Below are positions 1-6,510 of a DNA stretch of 19,298 nucleotides, one piece after another (positions within the stretch are counted from its first letter, which is position 1; every line of letters starts with the position of its first letter). The stretch comes from Actinomycetota bacterium (GTDB lineage Bacteria > Actinomycetota > Actinomycetes > Streptosporangiales > Streptosporangiaceae): NCBI GenBank assembly GCA_003140115.1, contig PLIQ01000438.1, forward strand, positions 28,975 through 48,272. The letters are read 5' to 3'. The notes below the pieces were generated by a model. That model had not been told where the DNA came from. It did not search any database and was given only the letters and a program-made list of their open reading frames with translations. The translations under genes and the position numbers were made by a program.

Positions 1-1887
1 CTTCTTGCCGGTCAGGGTGACCGGGATGGCCGGGACCTGGATGATCCGGTCGGGGACGTGCCGCGCGGTGTACTGGCTACGGAGCCGGTCGGTGATCGCG
101 GCGCGCAGATCGTCGTCCAGCGCGGCGCCGTCGTCCAGCGTGACGAACAGCGGCATGAAGAACCGGCCGCCGGGCAGGTCCAGGTTGACGATGAGCGCGC
201 CGGTTAGCTGCGTCACCGACTCGAGCGCGGCATAGACCTCCGCGGTCCCGATCCGGATGCCATGCCGGTTCAAGGTGGCGTCGCTGCGGCCCAGCACGAA
301 GCAGCCGCCCCGCTCGTTGACCTTGAAGAAATCCCCCTGCCGCCAGACCCCGGGGAAGTCGGCAAAGTATGTCTGCCGGTAGAGCTTCCCGTCCGGATCG
401 TTCCACATCTGGACCGGCATCGACGGCATCGGCTGGGTGATCACCATCTCGCCCACTTCGCCGGTGACCGGCTCGCCGCGGGCGTTGAACGCGTAGGCGG
501 CCACGCCGAGGTTACGCGCCTGGTGCTCGCCGGCGTAAACCGGCAGCGTCGGGGCGCCGCCGGTGAAGCCGCTGCAGACGTCGGTCCCGCCGCTGCCCGC
601 GTGCAGCCACAGGTCGCGCTTGACGTTGCGGTAGAACCAGGCGCCGCACTCCGCGGACACGGGCGAGCCCGCGAGCATGATGCCGGCCAGCGCGGACAGG
701 TCGTACTTCTGGCCCGGCACCAGGCCCGCCTTGGCCAGCAGGTCGACGTAGGCGGGACTGGCCCCGAAAAACGTCACGCCCGCGGCCTCAGCCATCTCCC
801 ACAGCACGTCCGGGCGCGGGTAGCCGGGGTGCCCGTCGTACAGCAGCGGCCGCACGCCCAGCAGCAGCGAGCTGACCAGGAAGTTCCACATCATCCAGCC
901 AGCCGTGGTGTAGAAGAACATCCGGTCGCCGGCGCGCAGGTCCATGTTGAAGGTCTGCAGCTTCAGCTGCTCCAGGAGGATGCCGCCGTGGCTGTGGGTG
1001 ATCGCCTTGGGCAGCCCGGTGGTCCCGGACGAGAACAAGATCCACAGCGGGTGGCTGAAGGGCACCTGCTCGAACCCGAATCCGGCGGCCGGCACCGGCG
1101 GGTGATCCATCAGCTCGGCCCAGGTGCGGACGCGCGGTCCGCCCGGGACGGCCCCGATCGGGGTGCCGAGCGGTCCGGGCACCCAGATCACCTGCTCGAG
1201 GCTGGGCAGGCCCGCGATGACCCGCGCCATCTCGGCGCCTCGCTCGTAGTCCCGGCCGCCGTAGCGGTAGCTGTCCACGCAGAACAGGGCCTTAGGCGCC
1301 AGCTGGCCGAACCTATCGCTGATCCCGCGGCCGCCGAAATCGGGGGAGCAGCTAGTCCAGATGGCGCCGATGCTGGTCGTGGCCAGCATCGCGATCGCGG
1401 TCTGCGGGATGTTCGGCATGCAGGAGGCGACCCGGTCGCCGGGCCGGAGGCCGAGGCCGCGCAGCTGGGTGGCCAGGACGCGGACGCTGTTCGCGAGCTC
1501 CGGCCAGGACAGGCTGGCCAGCGGGGTGGTCTCCGACTGGTGGTACAGCGCATCGTGCCCGGGCCGTTCGTTGCGCAGCACGTGCTGGGCGTAGTTCAGC
1601 CGGGCGCCGGGAAACCAGTCGGCGCCGGGCATGGTCCTGACGCCGAGGACCGCGGTGGGCGGCGACGAGGCCTCGACACCGCAGTAATCCCAGACCGCCT
1701 GCCAGAAGCCGTCCAGATCGGTCACCGACCACTGCCAGAGATCGGTATAGCCGCCGAAACGGTGCGCGCGTTCGCGGCTGAGCCAGCCGGCGAACGCCGT
1801 CACGTTGGCGCGCTCCACCCGGTCCGGACCCGGCGTCCACAGCAGGTCGCCCTCGCGGACCTGAAGCCCTCGACCTCGCGCCTCCAC
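1..1887 (-). CDS. Acetoacetyl-CoA synthetase (acetoacetate-CoA ligase), 3' end beyond window
   Basis: This is an ANL-superfamily adenylating enzyme that activates acetoacetate to acetoacetyl-CoA with ATP in the cytoplasm. The minus-strand frame stays open to the window edge. It begins LLWTPGPDRVERANVTAF, the N-terminal signature of acetoacetyl-CoA synthetases and related acetyl-CoA synthetases. The AMP-binding P-loop SSGTTGLPK is at about residues 286-294, and a motif near WRQGDFFKVNERGGCF leads into the C-terminal lid. The last visible residues, TGKK (K628/K629), are the lid motif with the catalytic lysine. About 629 residues are present, so roughly 30-40 are missing compared with the usual 650-670. 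The GTG at 1887 is the nearest sensible start, but it has no clear ribosome-binding site. An in-frame ATG at 1971 is an alternative. The gene is divergent from the amidohydrolase gene. The family is secure; acetoacetate as substrate is inferred from overall resemblance. Confidence 0.88.
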   Translation of the reverse strand, partial: MEARGRGLQVREGDLLWTPGPDRVERANVTAFAGWLSRERAHRFGGYTDLWQWSVTDLDGFWQAVWDYCGVEASSPPTAVLGVRTMPGADWFPGARLNYAQHVLRNERPGHDALYHQSETTPLASLSWPELANSVRVLATQLRGLGLRPGDRVASCMPNIPQTAIAMLATTSIGAIWTSCSPDFGGRGISDRFGQLAPKALFCVDSYRYGGRDYERGAEMARVIAGLPSLEQVIWVPGPLGTPIGAVPGGPRVRTWAELMDHPPVPAAGFGFEQVPFSHPLWILFSSGTTGLPKAITHSHGGILLEQLKLQTFNMDLRAGDRMFFYTTAGWMMWNFLVSSLLLGVRPLLYDGHPGYPRPDVLWEMAEAAGVTFFGASPAYVDLLAKAGLVPGQKYDLSALAGIMLAGSPVSAECGAWFYRNVKRDLWLHAGSGGTDVCSGFTGGAPTLPVYAGEHQARNLGVAAYAFNARGEPVTGEVGEMVITQPMPSMPVQMWNDPDGKLYRQTYFADFPGVWRQGDFFKVNERGGCFVLGRSDATLNRHGIRIGTAEVYAALESVTQLTGALIVNLDLPGGRFFMPLFVTLDDGAALDDDLRAAITDRLRSQYTARHVPDRIIQVPAIPVTLTGKK

Positions 1888-1930
1888 ATCGCAGACGGTG
1901 CCACAGCAGGGCCATGCCCGGCAATGTGTT

Positions 1931-1948
1931 GTCCGCACAAATGCGGAC
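1931..1948. promoter_or_regulatory. 18-bp palindrome, candidate operator
   Basis: GTCCGCA-CAAA-TGCGGAC is a perfect inverted repeat with 7-bp arms and a 4-bp centre. It lies between the divergent acetoacetyl-CoA synthetase and amidohydrolase genes, about 44 bp from the GTG of the former and 60 bp from the ATG of the latter. Its position and symmetry fit a binding site for a dimeric repressor controlling one or both genes. The regulator is not identified. If the ligase used the ATG at 1971, the palindrome would fall inside its coding region. Confidence 0.45.
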
Positions 1949-1995
1949 CGGGGAACTGCTGGCCGCACCATGCTGGCCTGGCCGAACCTGACGGA

Positions 1996-2001
1996 TAGGG
2001 T
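1996..2001 (+). promoter_or_regulatory. Leaderless-type -10 element for the amidohydrolase
   Basis: TAGGGT matches the actinobacterial TAnnnT -10 pattern and ends 6 nt before the ATG at 2008. Transcription would therefore start at the A of the start codon. No good Shine-Dalgarno sequence precedes this ATG, which agrees with a leaderless mRNA. No convincing -35 hexamer is visible. Confidence 0.4.
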
Positions 2002-2007
2002 GTGTGA

Positions 2008-2886
2008 ATGGCTGGCCTGGACGTTTCCGCCCTGCAGGGGATCGACGTGCACGTCCACGTCGAGTCGGACGGGCACGGGCAACTATCCCTCGACGATGAA
2101 CTGCTCGCCGCGTCGGCGAAGTACTTCAAGGCCGCCGGCAACCGGGCGCCCACGGTGGAGCAGATCGCGGATTACTACCGGCCGCGCCAGCTGGCCGCGG
2201 TGGTGTTCACCGTGGACGCCGGGACCGCGACCGGTCATCCGGGGCTGTCCAGCGAGGAGGTGGCGGACCGGGCCGCGGCCCACCCCGACGTCCTGATCCC
2301 GTTCGGCTCGGTGGATCCGCTCACCGGCGAGGCGGCGGTACGCCGGGCCAGGCGGCTGATCAGCGAGCACGCGGTCCGCGGGTTCAAGTTCCACCCGAGC
2401 CTGCAGGGCTTCTCGCCCGATGACCAGAGCTTCTACCCGCTGTATGAGGTCATCGAGGAGGCGGGCCTGCCGGCCGTCTTCCACACCGGCCAGACGGGCA
2501 TCGGGGCGGGTCTGCCCGGCGGCCGCGGGATCAAGCTGCGGTTGTCCAACCCGATGCTCCTCGACGACGTGGCCGCGGACTTCCCCGGCATGACGGTGAT
2601 CCTGGCGCACCCGTCGGTGCCCTGGCAGGACGAGGCCATCTCCATGGCCACCCACAAGGCCAACGTCTACATCGACCTGTCCGGCTGGTCGCCGAAGTAC
2701 TTCCCGCCGCAGCTGGTCCGCGCGGCCGGTTCCTACCTGCAGGACAAGATGCTGTTCGGCACCGACTATCCGTTGCTCACTCCGGAGCGCTGGCTGAGCG
2801 ACTTCGAGCTGCTCGACATCAAGCCGGAGGTCCGGCCCAAGATCCTCAAGCACAACGCGGTCCGCCTGCTGGGACTCGCCGGTTAG
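2008..2886 (+). CDS. Amidohydrolase family protein (Amidohydro_2, ACMSD/resorcylate decarboxylase-like)
   Basis: A 292-residue TIM-barrel metal-dependent hydrolase or non-oxidative decarboxylase, expected to be cytosolic. The first strand carries the metal-binding HxH at H15 and H17 (DVHVHV). Other visible family motifs are KFHP (127-130), FHTG with H159, ILAHPS with H201, and GTDYP with the catalytic/metal Asp D253. These match Amidohydro_2 enzymes, many of which decarboxylate or hydrolyse aromatic or oxo-acid substrates. The length is normal. The substrate cannot be read from the sequence. The gene is divergent from the CoA ligase, and its stop codon overlaps that of the convergent oxidoreductase gene (TAG at 2884-2886 against TAA at 2885-2883). 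ATG 2008 is preferred because it lies directly behind the TAGGGT element and the conserved first strand begins about 10 residues in. Confidence 0.88.
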   Translation: MAGLDVSALQGIDVHVHVESDGHGQLSLDDELLAASAKYFKAAGNRAPTVEQIADYYRPRQLAAVVFTVDAGTATGHPGLSSEEVADRAAAHPDVLIPFGSVDPLTGEAAVRRARRLISEHAVRGFKFHPSLQGFSPDDQSFYPLYEVIEEAGLPAVFHTGQTGIGAGLPGGRGIKLRLSNPMLLDDVAADFPGMTVILAHPSVPWQDEAISMATHKANVYIDLSGWSPKYFPPQLVRAAGSYLQDKMLFGTDYPLLTPERWLSDFELLDIKPEVRPKILKHNAVRLLGLAG

Positions 2887-5800
2887 ATCTGGTTCGAGGT
2901 GCGGTGGGCGTCCGTGGCCTGTAGCGCCGCCAGGGCAGCGTGCAGCTGCGTGGTGTAGCGGTCGGCGCTGGCGATCTTGATCCGCTCGTAGCCGCGGACC
3001 AGGTCGGGCAGGGCCGCGATGCGGACGCAGTCGGCCAGGGTGTCCTCGGTCAGGCGGGCCAGCAGGTCGTCCACGGCCGCGCGGTACTCGGTGATCAGCT
3101 CGCGCTCGAGGCGGCGGACACGAGTACGGCCGAACGGGTCCAACGGCGTGCCGCGCAGGACCTTCATCGCCCTCAAAAGCCGGAAGACCGGCCTGAACCA
3201 GGGGCCCAGACGGATCTTGCGGCGCAGGCCCAGGGCCCGCAGCACCGGCGGGTGCAGCCGGTAGCTGACCGTGGCGCCGGACCCGAACTCGGCCTCGACC
3301 ATCACGCCGAGCTGCGGGTCGAGGGACAGCCGGGCCACCTCGTACTCGTCCTTGTAGGCCATGAGCTTGTACAGGTACCGCGCGACCTGTTCGGACAGCA
3401 CGGTACTGGCCGGGGCGGCGGAGCGCTCGGCCTGGTAGACGCGCCGGACGAGCCCGGCGTAGGCGTTGGCGTAGCGCAGGTTCTGGTAGTCGGCCAGGTC
3501 GGCGGTCCGGTCGCGGACCAGCCGGTCCAGCTCCGAGCCCGCGGGCGCTCCGACCTGCGCCGCCAGGCGCTCCGCTGCCTCGTCGCGGGGGCGGGCTGGG
3601 GGCTTGACCGTCAGGGCGTCCACGACCTCGGCGAGAGCGGCCGGGTCGGCGACCGCCTGCCGGCCGCGGCGGAACGCCTGCAGGTTGGCGTCGACGGCCA
3701 CCGCGTTCAGTTCTATAGCCTGCTCGATCGCCTCGGCCGGCAGCGGCAGCGCGCCGGCCTGATAGGCGGCCCCGACCAGCAGCATGTTGGCGAACTGGTC
3801 GCTGCCGAGCAGGGTGACGGCCAGGCGGCGGGCGTCCAGCAGGATCGGGTCGCGGCCGCCGACCGCCTGGCGGATCTGCCCGGCGATGGCGTCGACGTCG
3901 GGGAACGCGGTGCCGGGGTCGGTCACCATGCGGCCAGTGGGGACCTTGGTGGTGGATACCACGGCCACGGTGCGGCCGGCGTCGGCGGCGATAAGGTTCT
4001 TCGGGTCGGCGGCGACGAGCAGATCACAGCCGAGGTACAGGTCGCATTCGCCCGCGGCCGCCTTGCTCGGCGTGGGCAGCGGCGTCGCGCTGATCTTGAC
4101 GTCGGAGACGACCGCCCCGCCCTTCTGGGCCAGGCCGATCTGGTCCAGCGTGCGGACCTCCCGGCCGGCGAACCCGGCCGCGGCCGCCAGGACCTGCGAC
4201 ACGGTCACGATCCCGGTACCGCCGATACCGGTGATACGGGTGGTGTGCGGGGCGGCGTCGACGTCGAACCACGCGGCCGGGGTGGGCAGGTCCGCGGCGC
4301 TCAGCGGCGCGGCGGTCCGGCGGTGCGGCCGCGTCCCGGCCGGGCGGACCTCCAGGAACGAGGGACAGTCGCCGGCCAGGCAGGAGAAGTCCTTGTTGCA
4401 TGACGACTGGTCGATCGTCGTCTTGCGGCCGAAGTCGGTGTCGACCGGCTGGACGGACAGGCAGTTCGACCGCTGCCCGCAGTCGCCGCAGCCTTCGCAG
4501 ACCCGCTCGTTGATCACGACGTGTTGCGGGGGGGCAGGTGCCTTCCCGCGCTTGCGCTTGCGGCGCAGTTCGGTCGCGCACTCCTGGTCGTGGATGAGGA
4601 CGGTGACGCCGTGCATCGAGCTCAGCACCTGCTGCGCCTCGGCCAGCCGGTCCCGGGGCCACACCTCGGCGATGCCCGCCAGCCGGCCGTGCCGGCGCCG
4701 GAACGAGGGCTGCCGGTACCGCCGGGGCTCACCGGTGGTGACGATGATGCGGCGTACCCCCTCGGCGGCCAGCGCCCGGGTCAGCGCGGGGATCGCCATC
4801 GCGCCGACCGCTTGCTGCCCGCCGGTCATCGCGACCGCGGAGTTGTACAGCAACTTGTAGGTGATGTCGGCGCCGCTGGCGATGGCCGCCCGCACGGCCA
4901 GGCTGCCCGAGTGGTGGAACGTGCCGTCGCCGATGTTCTGCAGCAGGTGCTTGCGGGTGCGCAGGAACGGCTCCATCCCGATCCACTGCGCGCCCTCGCC
5001 GCCCATCTGAGTCAGCCCGGTTACCTCGCCGACCGCGTCCGGTTCCATCATCAGGACCAGCGCGTGGCAGCCGATGCCGCCGCCGACCATCGAGCCGGCC
5101 GGTGCTTTGGTCGAGCTGTTGTGCGGGCAACCGGAGCAGAAGTACGGCGTGCGCGCGACCACCGGCAGCTGCGTCACCGTGCGGGGTTTTGTGGTGCGAG
5201 CGCGCCAGGTGTCCACCGTGGGGAATCGCGGGCCGCCCAGCCGTTCGGCCAGACCCCGGGCGATGAGGTCGGCGTCCAGCTCGCCTTCAGACGGGAACAG
5301 TGGTTCGCCGCCGCGGCCGCGGCCGGTGACGCGGGGCGCGTCCGGTCGGCCGTAGAGGATCGCCTTGACGGCCGACTCCACGAACGGGCGCTTCTCCTCC
5401 ACCACGATGATCTCGTCCAGGCCGACCGCGAACTCCTCGATCTGGTCCGGGATCAGCGGGTGGATCATGCCCAGGTGCAGCAGCCGCATCCCGCGCGCGC
5501 TTAGTTCGGCATCGTCCAGGCCGATGATCCGCAGCGCCTGGCGCAACTCCAGGTACGTCTTGCCGCCCGCCACGATGCCGGTCCGGGGCGTGGCGCCGAA
5601 ATTCTGCACCCGGTTGACGCCGTTGGCGCGCGCGTAGGCGATGGCGACCTCGCGGCGGATCCCCTCGCGTGACCGCTCCATCACTGACAGAGCCGGCTGC
5701 AACATGCGCGCGTTCGGCTGATGCGCGAACGGCCGACCGTGGTCCGCGGCCACGGTTACCCGGCCGGGGTCGGCCTCGACGAGGCCGACCCCGTCGGCGA

Positions 5801-6419
5801 CGGTGGCGACGATCTTCAGCGCGACCCACAGCCCGCTGGCCCGCGACATCGCGACCGCGTGCCGGCCCAGGTCGACGATGTCCTGCGGGTCAGCCGGGTA
5901 GAGCACGGGCATGCCGAGGTCGGCGAGCAGGAACTCCGACGCGCCGGGCACGGTCGAGGACTTAGCGGCCGGGTCGTCCCCGACGAACGCCACGGCGCCG
6001 CCGCGCGGGTGCGTGCCGATCAGGTTCGCGTGCCGCAGCGCGTCCGACGCGCGGTCTACGCCGGGTGACTTGCCGTACCAGAAGCCGGTGATGCCGGCCA
6101 CCCGCGCGTCCTCGTGCCCGGCCACCAGCTGGGTCCCCTGCACCGCGGTGGCGGCGAGCTCCTCGTTCACCGCCGGGCGGAACACGATGTCGTACTCGGC
6201 CAGCAGCTGCGCACGTCGCTGCAGTTCCAGGTCCAGGCCGGCCAGCGGCGATCCCTCGTAGCCCGAGACGAAGGCCGCGGTGTCCAGGCCCTGGGCCCGG
6301 TCGGACCGGCGCACCTCGACGATCAGGCGGATCAGCGCCTGCACCCCCGACAGCGGGAACCGCCCGGAGCCTGCGGCGAAGCGGTCGCCGATCATCGCCG
6401 AAGCGGTCAGGGTGGCCAT
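2883..6419 (-). CDS. Indolepyruvate ferredoxin oxidoreductase, single-chain fused form
   Basis: A 1178-residue oxidoreductase that oxidatively decarboxylates aryl-pyruvates (keto acids from Trp, Phe and Tyr) to acyl-CoA with ferredoxin as electron acceptor. The N-terminal pyrimidine-binding part spans about residues 15-250 (SGYEGSPLAGLD, WYGKSPGVDR). The TPP-binding region spans about 420-600, with CSGCPHN at 428-434 and GDGTFHHSG at 497-505. A ferredoxin-like Cys cluster follows (C641, C644, C647, C653, then C674, C680, C685). The gamma-type domain starts near GIGGTGIVTVSQ (731-742), and an alpha-helical C-terminal domain of the DUF6537 type covers about 960-1178. Size and order match the large fused enzymes of bacteria, rather than the two-subunit archaeal IorAB. 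The same frame is open upstream to 6878, but ATG 6419 has a strong GAGGAG site and begins the conserved sequence. Keto-acid preference is inferred from the family. Confidence 0.93.
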   Translation of the reverse strand: MATLTASAMIGDRFAAGSGRFPLSGVQALIRLIVEVRRSDRAQGLDTAAFVSGYEGSPLAGLDLELQRRAQLLAEYDIVFRPAVNEELAATAVQGTQLVAGHEDARVAGITGFWYGKSPGVDRASDALRHANLIGTHPRGGAVAFVGDDPAAKSSTVPGASEFLLADLGMPVLYPADPQDIVDLGRHAVAMSRASGLWVALKIVATVADGVGLVEADPGRVTVAADHGRPFAHQPNARMLQPALSVMERSREGIRREVAIAYARANGVNRVQNFGATPRTGIVAGGKTYLELRQALRIIGLDDAELSARGMRLLHLGMIHPLIPDQIEEFAVGLDEIIVVEEKRPFVESAVKAILYGRPDAPRVTGRGRGGEPLFPSEGELDADLIARGLAERLGGPRFPTVDTWRARTTKPRTVTQLPVVARTPYFCSGCPHNSSTKAPAGSMVGGGIGCHALVLMMEPDAVGEVTGLTQMGGEGAQWIGMEPFLRTRKHLLQNIGDGTFHHSGSLAVRAAIASGADITYKLLYNSAVAMTGGQQAVGAMAIPALTRALAAEGVRRIIVTTGEPRRYRQPSFRRRHGRLAGIAEVWPRDRLAEAQQVLSSMHGVTVLIHDQECATELRRKRKRGKAPAPPQHVVINERVCEGCGDCGQRSNCLSVQPVDTDFGRKTTIDQSSCNKDFSCLAGDCPSFLEVRPAGTRPHRRTAAPLSAADLPTPAAWFDVDAAPHTTRITGIGGTGIVTVSQVLAAAAGFAGREVRTLDQIGLAQKGGAVVSDVKISATPLPTPSKAAAGECDLYLGCDLLVAADPKNLIAADAGRTVAVVSTTKVPTGRMVTDPGTAFPDVDAIAGQIRQAVGGRDPILLDARRLAVTLLGSDQFANMLLVGAAYQAGALPLPAEAIEQAIELNAVAVDANLQAFRRGRQAVADPAALAEVVDALTVKPPARPRDEAAERLAAQVGAPAGSELDRLVRDRTADLADYQNLRYANAYAGLVRRVYQAERSAAPASTVLSEQVARYLYKLMAYKDEYEVARLSLDPQLGVMVEAEFGSGATVSYRLHPPVLRALGLRRKIRLGPWFRPVFRLLRAMKVLRGTPLDPFGRTRVRRLERELITEYRAAVDDLLARLTEDTLADCVRIAALPDLVRGYERIKIASADRYTTQLHAALAALQATDAHRTSNQI

Positions 6420-6424
6420 GCGTA

Positions 6425-6430
6425 CTCCTC
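6425..6430 (-). promoter_or_regulatory. Strong ribosome-binding site fixing the oxidoreductase start
   Basis: GAGGAG on the minus strand lies 5 nt before ATG 6419. It decides the start, because the reading frame is open for a further 153 codons upstream, where it only shadows the antisense frame of the aminopeptidase 3' end. Confidence 0.75.
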
Positions 6431-6510
6431 GGGTCCTCGGGGTTGGGTACACCGTTAACACCACAAGCATCTCGTGCTGCCGGACCGCAGAGCTACTAGA
6501 CGAAGGATCG

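Noticed and set aside
262..1998. Long plus-strand open frame (578 codons)
   Set aside because: It is antisense to the acetoacetyl-CoA synthetase frame, is rich in Arg/Ala/Gln/Gly/Pro, and matches no family; typical of GC-rich opposite-strand frames.
2940..5504. Plus-strand open frames of 300-490 codons
   Set aside because: Antisense to the clearly recognised oxidoreductase; low-complexity composition and no motifs.
6420..6510. Terminator or strong promoter between pepN and the oxidoreductase gene
   Set aside because: Only 4-bp inverted repeats and no convincing -10/-35 pair were found.
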